From NCBI RefSeq assembly GCF_021462225.1, contig NC_061798.1, forward strand, positions 24,529,320-24,593,319: a DNA stretch of 64,000 nucleotides, in the 5' to 3' direction. The notes beneath the pieces were generated by a model. The model did not search any database and had not been told where the DNA came from. It worked only from the letters and a program-made list of their open reading frames with translations. Position numbers and translations under genes: made by a program. The DNA is from Girardinichthys multiradiatus (taxonomy: Eukaryota; Chordata; Actinopteri; Cyprinodontiformes; Goodeidae). Of this stretch, positions 32,601 through 46,035 are shown piece after piece; position 1 is the first letter of the stretch, and every line of letters begins with the position of its first letter.

Positions 32601-33008
32601 ATTCGGGGTCCTGTTATCTGCAGCACCTTAATAACCTCTGGAAATAAACAGGTGGTCTTCTGAAGTGTGCGAGAACACCACCTGATTTGCCTTGTTTACT
32701 GTTGCTACTGATTGATCTGAGACACATCTAAAACATTGTAACATTCTGTTTTGTTTTTAAATTACTCTGTGACCTTGATTTCAACTCTATTTGTCTTACG
32801 GGTCATTTTGACCCGAAGACCACCTTTGTACCTTTTTTTGTATAGCTTACATGGAAATGTGAATGAAAGCAACATTTCACTTTTTTCTGTTGTTGGGGCC
32901 AATCTAGGAAAAGTCATAAAATTTCAAGTTAAAAAAATAGCATTTAGTGGATTTTTTGGGGGGGTTTAACACAGTGGCGGGTCATTTTGAGGACAACAGG
33001 AGAGTTAA

Positions 33009-36000
33009 ACATTTTGGGGAAATACCCACATTTTCTTTGTCCATAACTGAATTTTCAGTTTGTGGTGGTGGCAAAGTGGAGTGCACTCAGTATTTGGTGG
33101 GTTTTCATAATGTCTATTACTACTGTATTAAAAAAGTATTTTCCACAATGTAGACCTCTGAGGAGATGTATGCTCTTTCTCTCAATGCCTGCGTGGGCTT
33201 TCTTCTGGACATCTCGACTTCTTTAAACAGTCTACAATGATGCAGATTAGGTTAATTGGTGATTCATAATTGACCTTTAGAATGAGTGTGATTTGGCATT
33301 GTTCTTCCTCTCTCTGAGGCTATTGATTGAAATGTGTGTTACTAAACTACTGAGGTACACTGCTTTGCACTAACAGCAGTGACCCACTCAGCCCTTCTTT
33401 CGATCCACTAAGAGGGTAAACACAACTGGCCTTTGAAAAAGAAAAGTGGCTAGAATTTGAATCATGCATACAATCTTCCACACTAATGACAGATTTATGC
33501 AGTTACCCAAGTCACATATTTCTCCCATACAGGGCTGAGAGTATAGGTAATACCTACCAGGTCCCCATCTGGATGTAAATGTGCCTGTTCTTTTAAATGA
33601 ATGGCATTACCAGTACAAAAAAGCCATCTAAATCCTCACACCTCTGCCTCCCTCTGGCAATGTAATCACTTTGTGCATTGGATATTGCATTTATTTTTTA
33701 ATATTTCACTTTCCCCCATCTGTACAGCTCTCTTACTCAGCTTGCTCCCCTGCATGCATTCCATTTTCATTCTTACTCTAAATGGCATTTCTTCCCTAGA
33801 AATTAGATATCTGCCTGGCTGTCCCTTATTATTTCAACCTAGAAGTAAGGACTCTTGTTACAGCCCAGAAACCACTCTCTCACGTTGATCTTTTACTCTC
33901 TCACTACCCTATTCCTCTCTAACGATGTCTCTTTATCTCCTTTATCTGCCTTCTAACCTCTGTCTTTTACATACTTCCACCTCTGAAACCTCCTCTGCTC
34001 CCCTACATTAACTATCACTTGCATTAAATCAGATGAAACACATTAAAAGTGGCATGCACAGCAGACACTGGCTTTTATGATAGCCTGCCGTGTTTCGGCC
34101 TGGTTGTGTGGCACAGCGCCATAAAATGCCATTTGTATCACCTCATTTCATAAGGCGTCATTGCATAGACAAAACATAGGATAGTGTGAGAAGACAGAGA
34201 CCAAGCAGCAGCATGGTATGTTGAGAGTGGAAAGGAGATGAAAAGCAGAAGGAAAAAATAAGTGAGAGTGCAGCAAAGTGGAAAGGTGGGCTTGAGAGAA
34301 AGAGAATCAGAAAACAATGGACACAAAATGAGTGGAATTAAAAAATGAGAGAAGCTGAGGAGGAAATCACTTAAAACTGTTTGAAATTGCAACAAAGCCA
34401 AAACAAGGGTGCGATACAAAGCAGGTAAAAAATTATAGTTTAAGAAACATTAAGCCTGAACAAAGACGTGGCACATAGTGAGATGATTTCATGTCAGAAT
34501 GAATAGCAACAGCAAAATGGGTTGAGATGAGAGGAATAGGATGAAAGTGGATGTAAGGGCAACAAAGGAAAAGAAGAGCTAAGAAAATAACCTAAAATGC
34601 ACCGATTAATTGGCTGGTGAGTTGAACCGGGCAGTTTTTAGCTGGCTCAGCATTGACTGGTCATTTCCCGGTCCGAAACTTAAACTCCAGCCTTTGTCAC
34701 CCTGAGAACACTTAAGTGTGGAGATTGTTGCTGAGCAAAGAAGACTCAACCCTAATTATTTTCAATATCAGTGAGGTGTTTCAATATAAAATCAGAAGGG
34801 ACACAGTGATCTAAGAAGCTATGATAACATGTCGTCAGTTCTGGTGTCGAAATAATTCAGTCTTAGACTCAGCTGTTCAATGAACATTGTTTCAGAAGTA
34901 CTGGTCTTTATTTCCATTGTTTTTGGGAAACTTTAGCTGAGCTTCGTGTATTTCTTAGAACAAAGGGGTTTCTCTTGCATACCTTCGATGAAAAGTAAAT
35001 TTGTGCAGGCTCATTCTAGTTGTACAGGTATGTGTTTTCATATCAACAGTGCCAATAGCCTGCTGTAGGTTTAACATACAAATCTTCTGTATCAGAGAGC
35101 TCTTTAAAACGAAGTCAGTGGGAGCACAGCAAAACAGTTTTGTAGTACTTTGTAAGAAACAGTTTAAAAGAAAAGTGTATTTTACAACATTTCAAGATGA
35201 GTCTACAGTTTGTACGAGCTACAGAGAGTGAGACCTTCAGCATCGCTGGATGGAGTATAGCAGTGTGTTTTTTTTCATTTTGAGCTTTACACTGCTTTTC
35301 ATGGAGCAAATTAGGAGACATGTTGGCAGCTTTTTGGAAATCCCAGTGTTAAAGCAGGGGTCCACGTTCTCTAAGAATACACAGGAAGACTGCTATTTTA
35401 GTAATAATAGGCAAGGTAATTGCAAATATACAATGCTAAACTTAATCATTTAGGGGGTTTTTATATTTGTAAAATCCTGGTAACGTTACCCGTAATGACC
35501 ACTTATGATGGAAGGACGAAAAAAAAAAAAAAACTTTTAATTGGTGTTCTTATACCTTCTTGCCAATTATATATAATTATACTTCTTAAAGTAAAACTGG
35601 GATTAGCAGGTCAAAGCATTACAACAAAAACTGAATTGGCCACAAAATTCTGATGCCTGGATCTCAGAAAAAGAAGTGAGAAAACAGAGCTAATGGGAGA
35701 AAACAGAAATAAAGAGAAAACAGCCTAAGATCTCCCAATCCAATGCTAATCAAATTAGAACAAGCTCAAATTGCAACTATTGAGATTCAAAGCAATAAGA
35801 AATACATATCCAACAGAGAGAGAGCAAAGATAAGGGCACCTCTTTCCTTTACTGCCTCCCTTCCTCCCCTTCCATTAGTACAGTGAGCATATTGGGCTTA
35901 TTAAATTCTAATTGTCTGTAATGGCCGCCCAGGATCTCTGAGGCACTATGTGACAGGGTGAGTGTGAGCGGAGGTATTTGTTTTGCTAATTGGAAACCGT

Positions 36001-36060
36001 TCAGCTCCCTTAAGTGCTCTGCTGTTTGCCGCTGCTCAGGGAGTGCCTGATAAAAAACCG
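33009..36060. other. Noncoding region
   Basis: No exon or element recognised. The frames at 33601-33888 and 34138-34419 are low-complexity or hydrophobic artefacts without domain or splice context. The stretch about 35870-36060 has balanced composition with repeated TAATTG-type sites and could be a conserved regulatory element; this needs alignment. An A-run lies at 35519-35532. Confidence 0.35.
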
Positions 36061-36415
36061 GTGAATAGATGGATGGATAGCGCAGGTACCGTGGAGAGAG
36101 GAAAAGAGAAAGACATGTGAGGAGAGAGGATGGGCAGGTGGGCAGAGTGTATGAGGAGCACCTTGGGGGTATTTACCGGTGAGAAGGAATATGAAAAATC
36201 AATGAGGACATAATGAGCTACATTTAGATAGTTGTCAGACAATTGCACAGGGCTGTTTAGCTTGTTGGATACACTGCGTGAGACAAAAGATGTTTACACA
36301 ACAGGCCACATACAGTATGCTACTGAGGTTTTGGAAAAACATATGTATTGGTCTGAGCTTCCTTTCAAACACACTCTTGTAGAAATAGTATGTCATACAT
36401 CTGTGACACATATAC

Positions 36416-36448
<33 letters not shown>

Positions 36449-38640
36449 AGACCATATGTTTGTGCAAGCTTTTATGCTGATATTCATCTTTATATCAAGG
36501 TTTGTTTATTTCCCCTAGTGCTCTGGATCCCTCTCACATCCCCCACCACTCTCAATATCTTGCAAGTCTTTCTTGCATGTCCTTGCAGCGTCCTTACACG
36601 CAGCATGCCTCAGAAAGCCATTTAGAATTTTTTCTTGGTCTGTAGACTTCGTCTTTAGAGTTGCTGTCCACCCTCTTCCTCTTCCCATCCCCCCAATGGC
36701 AAAATAAGCAGTGCAAAGACCAGAAGGTGCAAAGAGGTGCAAAAAGCTTCCACTGCGACTCCATATGGCCATACTTCAGCTTCTGACTTGCAGGTAAACA
36801 TGCACACACTGGACTTCAGGTCATAGCATCCCCTTCTCATAGTAACACATTACTTCAAAACATAACTTAATATTACCTATCTTGCTTTAAGAGATTCATA
36901 TGTTTTTTTTAGGGTATAAACAATATTTTTTGATATTAAATTTAAATCATTTAATTTATTGTGCCAATTCGGAAAGAAAAAAAAAAATTATAATAATCCC
37001 AAGGCATTTTCCAAAACAAACATATTTATCTACAGCTGCTGTTGCAGCAAAATGAAGACAACCTCTTATTCTGCCCCTTTATCCAGGCCATCACCCCTCT
37101 CTGACTTTCTAATATCACACAAACATAAAACTATCAATGGAACAAGGATTTGTTTGGTTATTGCGCTGATGGGATTGAAATTACAAGCCAGGAACAACAA
37201 CTCAATTGTGTCTAGGAGTTTAGTGGATATGTATCAAATTGATTTATTGTATATTCATGTGATCTGGGGTCAGTAAATAAAATTAAATGTAGCGTTCACT
37301 GATATGCAATACTAGAAATAGGGTACATATTTCCCTGACACTAGGGTACATATTTCCCCGACAGTAAGCAAAACGTCTCTGAAGTCCAGAAAAACATGTC
37401 TTTGCACAAAACGTTTGAATGTGCTGCCCCATCAACCTTGACGGAGAGAATATTCTGCATTTGTATATGTATCACAATAATATTTATTCATAGCAGCTCT
37501 CGTACTTTCAAAGTCTCAAAAAAGCAGTAAAAGGAAATACAGTATCCAACTAGTAGCATTTTTCAGAGTGATTTCATTAGAAATTATGTAACTTTTTTAT
37601 AAGTTTTCATATTAAGGGTTTGTCAGCTTAGTATATAAAACACTATACAGGCAATTAAACTTTTTAGAACATTTTTTAATAAAAAAAATAAATTAAAAAA
37701 TTTAAAAACTAAATTTAGAGCAAGTAATCACAGAAAAGGTATTCTTGTTAAAAATAAATTTGACTGAATTCTGTAAACAGATAAACTAAAAAGCATGTAT
37801 GACAAGTTTTAAGTTAGGGTCCTGATTAAGACAATTCAAAATGATTTGTATAACAGTCCCTGATTAAATTCAACTACAATGTTGCCAGATATTGCGAAAC
37901 AAATAAGAAATTAGGTCTTCCCCAAATAAAGCAACCTATCCACCACTACACAATCAGCCTCATAACACACAACATTGAATATTTGTATCAGCAATACCTT
38001 TTTTTAAAATATTCCCAATGACATTTAATTGAAATTAAAAGCTCTATAGCAGCAGCTCAAGTGAGGAGCTTGGGCAAATCTGCTGACACTGATAGCAAAG
38101 TTATTAAATATGTGTATCGATAACAGCCTTTTCTAAAATATTCCCTCTGACTTTTTCTCGAAATTAGCTGTAGTAGGGCTTCAAGTATGTAAGGTAAATT
38201 TGTGACAGGAAATTGTAAATTGATGATTGTATAAACTATAACTTCTCGAATTATAAAAAAATCCTTAAATAATTTTAAATCAATTAAAGAGTTATTATTC
38301 CAACTAGGAGCTGCTGTGTAATCAGCACATACCCACAGATGACCAAGATGAGTTTGGTTAAGGTACAGATGGTAATAGGGATTTTAGCTCAGCATTAAAA
38401 TACATCCACAAGAAATTTACTTAAAGGTAATTTTCTCCCAACACACGGGTAATCTACAGATGTCAACTAATGTCTTCTTTAAATCAAGTGACAGCATTTA
38501 GAGTTAACATACAGAATACCAGCTTGTAAAAACAAGTATTGAACATGTGTACCCTTTCTCAGTAAATTTTTATTCTGTGTATTTTAATATTTGTAATGTC
38601 ATAAAAGTCACACCAGATTGCAGCCACCACGTTTGGAGGA
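36061..38640. other. Noncoding AT-rich region with microsatellite
   Basis: Includes a (TA)n(TG)n microsatellite at 36410-36450. The minus frames at 36515-36840 overlap in three phases and have no similarity, so they are not genes. A duplicated ACTAGGGTACATATTTCC-like motif occurs at 37318-37360. Confidence 0.4.
36410..36450. repeat. (TA)n(TG)n microsatellite
   Basis: Alternating TA units, then about 14 TG units ending TGTGAG. Confidence 0.95.
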
Positions 38641-38655
38641 AGAAGAGTTCAGCAA

Positions 38656-38684
38656 ATCAAGGATTCAAGGATTTTTATTGTCAT
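38656..38684 (+). mobile_element. Minimal LINE 3'-tail fragment
   Basis: TCAAGGATTCAAGGATTTTT followed by ATTGTCAT resembles the 3' terminus of fish L2/CR1-type LINEs. Too short for more than a tentative call. Confidence 0.3.
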
Positions 38685-38929
38685 ACTAGTACTAAATTGG
38701 GACTCAGGTCCTGGTTAAAAATACTATTACTTAAATAAACAGCAAACCAAGTATAACATACAAAATTAAATCTAACAATATTGAAATATATTGGCTAATA
38801 TTGGTGTCCTATTAGAATATCAACCGAAGAACACTAAGCCAAAAGTGAAGTCTGCAGGTGGGAACATAATGCTGTAAGTTGACGTACACTATATAGACTA
38901 TGTATTGGTGAAGGAACAATGAACAGAGA

Positions 38930-39300
38930 AATGTAATGGGACATTCTTCATAAGAATGCGAAGATGAATGAGTGTGGATTTCCAAGCAAGACAAAAATCC
39001 CCAAACACACAGACAAATAAACTCTTAATTGGTTTTGGAGAAGGAAAAAAACTGCTAGAATGGCTCAGTAAATCACATTACTTGTATCCATTTGAAAAAG
39101 AAATGAAGATCAGATGGCATTTTAAGGGTCCCCAGAAGATTCAAGATTTGAAGACAGTATGTGGGAAAGAAAGGGGTCAAAATTGTGCCTGAGCAACACC
39201 CGTTGTTTCTCCGTTGATGAAATGCCTCGAGGTTGTCATTACCAAGAAAGAATTTTACACAAAGTATTTAATACAGCCTCTACATACTTATTACCTGTGT
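38930..39300 (+). pseudogene. Fossil Tc1-like transposase end
   Basis: Stop-riddled plus-strand reading with QARQKSPNTQTNKL (relic of the QQDNxPKHT segment), LLEWLSKSHYLYP (relic of the strand before SPDLNP) and, near 39220-39260, a MPRGC/VVITKKEFYTKY tail resembling the C-terminus of Tc1 transposases. Very old copy; ends not found. Confidence 0.5.
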
Positions 39301-39310
39301 CACTTTTTTT

Positions 39311-39318
39311 ACACACAT

Positions 39319-39360
<42 letters not shown>
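39311..39360. repeat. (AC)n(AT)n microsatellite
   Basis: ACACACAT units passing into about 13 AT units. Confidence 0.95.
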
Positions 39361-39599
39361 GGTCTAACTGGCGTTTAATTTGTATATGTGGATTACTTGG
39401 GTTATTGCCGGCATTGCCTGTTAATGTCATGTCAGATATATTTACTGAAAAAAACGCTGATGTGTTTAATGCCTATTTTACTTGCTGTATTTTTCTACCA
39501 GGGTGTAAAACTTTATAAACAGTCAGAAAGCACCTGCCTTGGTGTCACCTGTACATTAAAAACAACATTATGTTTAGTGCTCAAAGGACAACGTAGTTG

Positions 39600-41385
39600 A
39601 TTAAAACAGTTAGGTACTATATTGCCCAGTTTACCACATCATCTTAGACACCTCTTCCCAGTCTTTATCGTTTGTTGTACTCATATAGTGTGCCTACTTC
39701 AATCATGGCATGATGAATATATATTTATGCTCTTATTGGTCCCAAGCAAACAGTTTAGTGATTGGCAGTGTTGATGGGGAGGATCAATCCTACATGTATT
39801 TGATGCAACCTGCTTCATGAATTGTAAGCATAAATAAAGAAAATAGTAGGAGCACCACAGTTGCAATAAATTAAATAGTTTGTACAGCTTCGTGAATTTT
39901 CCCCATAGTCTTTTTGTCTGGTTAGCATTGTTCTAATGTGAGAGCAATCAGCTTTGTACTGGACATGCTGAGTGTTAAAAAAAAAAAAAAAAAAAAACTC
40001 TCTGCTCTCAGACCAGAGAACTTTGCTAAACCTTTTGAATAGTTGCAAAGTCACGTGCCTTGATTTAAAGGTTACTGAAGCTTACAACAACCCTTTTTAA
40101 TCTAAACAGGCAAATAACATCCTATCCCTCTCACTCAGAAAAAATAAAATAGAAGAGAAGGACAATTTATCACTTGCTTTTCTTGTTTGCACACAATGGA
40201 CTCCACATCAACAAGATAAGGCACCTCAGGTTCCAAAGCTAGACTGCCTCGCATTACTTATCTCTGCTGTAACACAGTGAATGCCTTCTGCTGGCTAACA
40301 TCTCTTAATTAACAAAAAATAGATCAGCACAGCCTTCGTCCACCTGGCTTCACGTCACCGATAGAACAAAAAACAAACAATAAAACAGATGATCATAACA
40401 ACAACACACAATGAAAAAATCAAAATGAGCAGAACTTTAAAAATTTCAAAGTCCTTCCTCAGGCACTAATCTGCATCTTGCAGGGTCTTACTCTTTTACT
40501 TGGAGTGTAATTTATCTTCTGCACTATACGTTTTCTCCCTATAGATTTGTGGCAAAACCACAATGCTGGCTAAAGCTGGTGTCCCATTAGAAACAAACAG
40601 AAGTGCCTCTGATTGCTATTCCTTCAGTCCCCTAGAGCCTTTTTAAGTGCAGCCATGTTATTTTTGCTTCACTGTGTGTCAAAGCTTAAACAGGATTGGT
40701 AATGTATGACAGGCTGTTTGGCAACACAGAGACAGGCCCCATGGAGGTTTGTCTGAGCTATTGCTGGGCAAATGTATATAGAGGCAGCAGGCGTGAAGAT
40801 CAAGAAGTGTGTAGGGAGAGCATGTGTGCATGTCCGAGTCTGATTTCATCTTTTTTGTTTTTCTTTTTTATGCATTTTGCTTCTGATACTGCATGCAAAG
40901 TTTTGTGTCTGAACACAGTCAGGAAAGCAGGAGATGTAAAGGAACAAACAAACAAAATAAACAATCAAAATGCACAGAATATAAATATTTTTGTGTAGAG
41001 GCTGTAAGTAATATATTTTTTTTAAGTTAAAGAAACTGGATATCATAATATCACAGCATATGGAATGTAGTGTTGTGAAATAATTAGCTGGTCCAATGAG
41101 TCTCCTAACTATATTGGCACTTTGGGCATATCAAATATTGTCTTTACAAAACTACAATGGAAAACACAAAAAGACTACTAAATTCCAGTACATCAGGTGG
41201 AGAAAAGTTTGTTTTGTAAACTTTAGTAAACTATGGTATGGTTATCATGTACTACTTCTGACTTTTGGACCTAATTATTCCCATAAACAAAATGTATATA
41301 ACTTATTCCATCCATCACATTATGTGTAATAAAACACAATTGGGAATATAACATGCAAATAGGCATAGACAGCAAAAACAAGTTT
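39600..41385. other. Noncoding region
   Basis: No supported gene. Contains an A-run (39978-39997). The frames 40696-40998 and 41096-41329 have no recognisable domain. Confidence 0.35.
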
Positions 41386-42260
41386 AAATTCAGTTCAGTT
41401 CAATTCAATTCAATTTTTATTTATATAGCACCAATTCACAACACATGTTGTCTCATTGTCAGGTGTGGTTTAGCGGAGGACCCCCGGAATGCAGACGAGC
41501 AGGAAGCATCAGTGGTGAGCAAAAATATTTAATCAGTAAACCTCACTTCAGAAGGTGGCAGCAAAAACAGGTATGATCAGACAGGCAAGACAGGTTTGGC
41601 ATGAACGCAGGACATGACATGAAAAGAGAAGATGTGATCCAAAATGTTTCCATGAAGAAAGAACAGAACGAAGGTGTATAAATGGAGCATGGTACAGGAG
41701 GAAAACAAAACTGATTAACATGGTACAGGTGGACCGAATGAGGTTAATTGCAAAACAGAGACAGAGAGTAAAACATTTGAGTGGAGCAAAACAGAAATTC
41801 AAGGATACAAACTAATCAGGAAAACATAATGTACAGAACATGAACTAGGACACAAGAAAGTTAAGCACAGCCAGGAAAATAATAAACAGAAACAAGATCC
41901 AAAATGTAAACTGAAAGCAAGAATAACTAGAACCCAAACAAAAACCCAAACACCCTCAAATCATGACACTCAAGGCACTTCGCAAAGTCAATTCAATCCA
42001 TTCATACAGATTTCAAGTCAGGTATATACATTCCAATTAATCCTAACTATCAAACAGTGCAGTTGGATTCAATTTATTATTCAAATTGGTTAAAAGTTCT
42101 CTATCTAAGGAAACCCAGCAGATTGCATCAAGTCAGTGACTTGCACTCCTTCTGGATGAGCATGTAGCGACAGTGGACAGTTGATGCATTGACTCTGCAG
42201 CAATCTCTCATACCGAGCATGCGTGTAGCGACAGTGGAGAGGAAAACTCCCTAAATCTGT
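41386..42260. repeat. Dispersed repeat (TTCAATTCAATTTTTATTTATATAG type) split by a solo LTR
   Basis: The left piece (41386-41455) and right piece (41973-42260) join cleanly when the LTR and one copy of its CTCA duplication are removed. The right piece has GGAAACCCAGCAGATTGCAT and two GTAGCGACAGTGGA blocks near 42165 and 42222. I know this as a common teleost interspersed repeat, family name not recalled. Confidence 0.65.
41456..41968 (-). repeat. Solo Gypsy-type LTR with 4-bp target duplication
   Basis: On the minus strand it starts TGTCATGATTTGAGG (41968) and ends CCACCTGACAA. It is flanked by CTCA on both sides (41452-41455 and 41969-41972). There is no internal region, so it formed by recombination between two LTRs. 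It is inserted inside an older interspersed repeat. Confidence 0.7.
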
Positions 42261-42619
42261 CAGTTAATATCAACTTATTTACTCCTAACTGATGTCCTAT
42301 AAAACGCTTCTTGTTATCATAGTGTTACACAACAAGCATCTCATGACAGGAAAAATCAAAGAGCATACTGCTGGCACTGGTTTCAGGTATATTTCTAAAC
42401 ATCTGTATGTTCTGGTGAGCACCATAGAGACCATAGTGGGACCATAGACCATGTGGTGGAAGAACAGTTCACAATAAACCAGCCATAACAAGGTGCTTCT
42501 CCAAAAATGCCTGACAGAGGAGTCAGAAGAATAATCACAAAGAACTTTATAAGAACCTGAAATGCAATCAACCGCAATGCCCTCAATGAATACTCACTGC
42601 ACAGGACTCGACAACAAAA

Positions 42620-43100
42620 AAAATAAAAAATGTTAATGTTAAAAGTTGCTGCAGAAAATTTAGACAAACCAGTGAAATATTGTGGGAATACATTCTGGTC
42701 AGATGCAAATATATTGTTGCAGCATGTTTGAAGTAGAAATTGCACTGAACTGCTCCCCCAAAACACCATAACACACCCCAAAACACCATTGATGTTTGGA
42801 GGTGAGAACATTATGGTGTGGAACAATCTTTCTTAGGCCTGAAGAAAGCAAGAAAGTCCTGATGACAATGTGAAGATAATACACGAGTGGACTTTTCAGC
42901 AAGACAAGTATTCCAAACAAACAGCCAAGGGCAACAAAGCTACTCAAATGGCACAGCCAATCAACCAACTCATATCCAATTGAAAATCTATGGATAGAAC
43001 TTAAGACCGGAGTGCCTAAAAATAGGCCAAATGGGTCAAAAACACACCTGATCTATGCTTGAAGTAATTCTCAAAACAGGCGTTTCCAAAATGTATTGAA
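42620..43100 (+). pseudogene. Fossil Tc1-like transposase
   Basis: Relics in three phases: FWSDAN (first acid block, about 42692-42710), MFGGENIMVWNN (about 42794-42830), TFQQDKYSKQTAK (second acid block, about 42892-42935) and YPIENLWIELKTGVP (third acid block, about 42974-43018). The correct order and spacing for a Tc1 transposase with many stops. The long minus-strand frames here are shadows. Confidence 0.6.
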
Positions 43101-44811
43101 TAAATCTTAGTAAATGTGTACTTGTTCCCTGATTCTGTATTATACAAAACTTATTTTGGACTAATTTGTTTAGATTTTTTTGTTTGCCAGAATTTCTTTG
43201 GCTGTCCCTGACATCTGGTTTTAATTTAATTTCTATATCCCCTTTAGAAGTATATTTACATGTTCAATACTTATTTTCTCCATTGTATAAATGTAATTCA
43301 GATCTCTACCTGATAAGTTGTTTTTGATAGAAATCTTGTTTGTTTTTTTTCATCTTTTAATAGTAACTCTATAAAGATCTGGACTGAATTCAGAAACCAT
43401 AATTGAAGTAACGTATAATCAGATTTTGTTGCAGTATGTGTGCAACTAGGTAGAATAAAGTGGAGTTCATGCCGATTTGTTTAGAATAGCCAAGCTCCTG
43501 AATACAGATAACAAGGGTGTTAACTGTGCAACTGCAAAAAAGAGGTAGATGAAAATTGTTCAGTATTCCTATGAGATCACAGGCTTTTGCCGATAACAGG
43601 AAAATTGTGGATTCAGACTAGTAAATGGGCAGATTGGGGTCCTGAATGTCCTAAAGGCAGTGAAATATCTGTAGTTCCACTTTGTGTCTCTAAATGGAAA
43701 AGTTCGATTTTTATTTTTTTATTTTGCTAAGGCCATAGATAGCACATACAGAAAAAAAACACTTCAAGCACGAGCTTTTATAAAAAGGATCAAAAGTAAG
43801 GATTCAGAACCACTGGCAGTTGTTAATGAAACACTGCCTCAAGCAGAGATGCAGATCGGCTGCAGGAGTGTAGTACACTCACATTTAAATAACCCAGCTT
43901 TGACTTTTACCTTTGTGATTCATTTTTATCCTTCATATTATCATATCTGAACATTTTTGTCAAATCCAAGCTGGACCGGGTCTTTTCAAACATTTGACAG
44001 TTTGAAATTCAACAGTATCATAATTACACACTGCTTTACCATCTTAGAGTGATTCCACCATGTTTTATTGAGATTTGTACTATGGTGAGACTTTTCTATA
44101 CTGGTCTAAAAAGAGACCAAACTGAGAAAGACAGTAAGAGTAATAGAGTGAATTACAGAGGGAGAGGAATACAAATCCCAGAAACCCCTAGATGGGGTAT
44201 ACCATTAGAATTTGTCTTAAATAAATTACTGTGCCTTGTTTGACACTGGCCTAGCATTGTTTAGCATCAAGAAAAAAGACCAACAGAATTATATCTGGTT
44301 CATATTTGTTTAAACTTGTTCATTAATTAAAGGAGCAGATTATGTTATATTTCCATTTGGGATGTTTTACTCATTGTGTGCTGTAGTTTAAAAAAAATCT
44401 AATTAAAACCTCAAACGCAATACACATCAATCATAGACTAGCTATAGACCTTCTGCAGAGAAAGAATATGAGCCAGAGATGCCCCCCAGAAGAGATGGTG
44501 GAGACGGTGTCTCTAATCACGTCAAGTGAAGCCGCTTCCCCCTTCTGAAAGTATGTGGAAGCCCTGAGAGAGGACAAAGTAGGAACTACCAGCATCACAC
44601 ACTGGTCTGCTACAGAGAGCATTCTTTTTTGTTAATTGCCCGCCACCTAACTCATCGCCCCGTATGGACTTCCTGTCCTCTTGTTCTTCAGAAAGGTTCA
44701 CTTAAAAGGTGGTGTCTGGGTAGAGAAAATTAGTTTAGGCTAAAACTATCTAAATATTGTTTATTTCATGATGTTTTGCCTGTCTCTGGTGCTAAACTAT
44801 TTGAGTGTAAG
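43101..44811. other. Noncoding region upstream of the RTE insertion
   Basis: No exon recognised. The minus frame at 44431-44622 is open but has no domain I can name and lacks splice-site support. Confidence 0.35.
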
Positions 44812-45108
44812 CAGGCTACCTGCTATCTTCAAGAACCCCTCATGAAGAACAAAATATCGAGGAACGTGACGTCGCCCGGTACGGCGGAGCCGGGGTCCCA
44901 CCCTGGAGCCAGGCCTGGGGTCGGGACTCATCGGAGAGCGCCTGGTGGCCGGGTTGCTCCTCGCGGGACCCGACCGGGCCAAGCCTGAACGAGAGACGCG
45001 AGGCCATCCCCCAGTGGGCCCACCACCTGCAGGGGGAACCGTGAGGGACCGGTGCAAAGAGGATTGGGTGGCGGACGAAGGTGGAGACCTCAGCGGCCCG
45101 ATCCCCGG

Positions 45109-46035
45109 ATGCTTAGGCTGGCTCTAGGGACGTGGAATGTCACCTCGCTGGGGGGGAAGGAGCCTGAGCTTGTGCGGGAGGTCGAGAGATATCAACTAGA
45201 AATAGTCGGGCTCGCCTCCACGCACAGCGTGGGCTCTGGAACCCATCTCCTTGAGAGGGGTTGGACTCTCTTCTACTCTGGGGTGGCCCACGGGGAGAGG
45301 TGGCGGGCTGGTGTGGGTTTGCTTGTTGCCCCCCAGCTCAGCCGTCTCGTGTTGGGGTTTACCCCAGTGGATGAGAGGGTTGTATCCCTGCGCCTTCGGG
45401 TTGGGGAGAGGTCTCTGACTATCATTTCAGCCTACGGGCCGAGTGGTAGTGCAGAGTACCCGGCCTTCTTGGCGTCCCTGTCGGGGGTGCTGGATAGTGC
45501 CCCTCCCGGGGACTCCATTATTCTGCTGGGGGACTTCAACGCCCACGTGGGGAACGACAGTGACACCTGGAGAGGCGTGATCGGGAGGAATGGCCTCCCC
45601 GATCTGAATCCGAGTGGTGTTTTGTTATTGGACTTCTGTGCTAGTCACGGATTGTCCATAACGAACACCATGTTCAAACATAAGGGTGTCCATCAGTGCA
45701 CTTGGCACCAGGACACCCTAGGCAGGAGGTCGATGATCGTCTTTGTTGTCGTATCATCAGACCTTCGGCCGCATGTTTTGGACACTCGGGTGAAGAGAGG
45801 GGCTGAGCTGTCATCTGATCATCACCTGGTGGTGAGTTGGATCCGCTGGAGGAGGAGAAAGCAGGCCCAAGCGCATAGTGAGGGTCTGCTGGGAACGCCT
45901 GGCGGAGCCCTCGGCCAGGGATGTATTCAACTCCCACCTCCGGGAGAGCTTCGACCAGATCCCGGGGGATGTTGGAGACATAGAGTCCGAGTGGACCATG
46001 TTCTCTGCATATATTGTCGATGCTGCTGCCCATAG
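45109..46035 (+). pseudogene. RTE LINE ORF 5' half: AP-type endonuclease
   Basis: Starts [16 protein letters not shown] at 45109, the usual N-terminus of AP-like endonucleases. Further motifs: [21 protein letters not shown] (metal-binding Asp/Asn) and a terminal SSDHHLVV (the SDH catalytic block). The glutamate expected after the first strand is not obvious (GLASTHS instead of an E-containing motif); I recall the same in other fish copies, so it may be a family trait. The domain nicks target DNA to start reverse transcription. After about 45866 the frame runs into a wrong phase and ends at 46035, while the correct phase continues in the next frame, so one base was gained or lost near 45860-45870. 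Confidence 0.85.

Larger units (their letters stand above)
31446..33008 (-). mobile_element. piggyBac-like element, 3' end of transposase truncated
   Basis: The minus-strand transposase remnant lies at 31480-32600. On the right is a terminal region with the palindrome CGGGTCATTTTGACCCG (32799-32815) and a related half copy GCGGGTCATTTTGAGGACAA (32977-32996), ending in TTAA (33005-33008), the piggyBac target. The left end is missing, the sequence breaking off near the SINE head. Confidence 0.7.

Noticed and set aside
42395..42968. Minus-strand 143- and 89-codon frames
   Set aside because: They are antisense to a plus-strand Tc1 fossil that has ordered transposase motifs.
44431..44622. Possible host exon on the minus strand
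   Set aside because: Open frame but no recognisable domain and no convincing splice sites on both sides.
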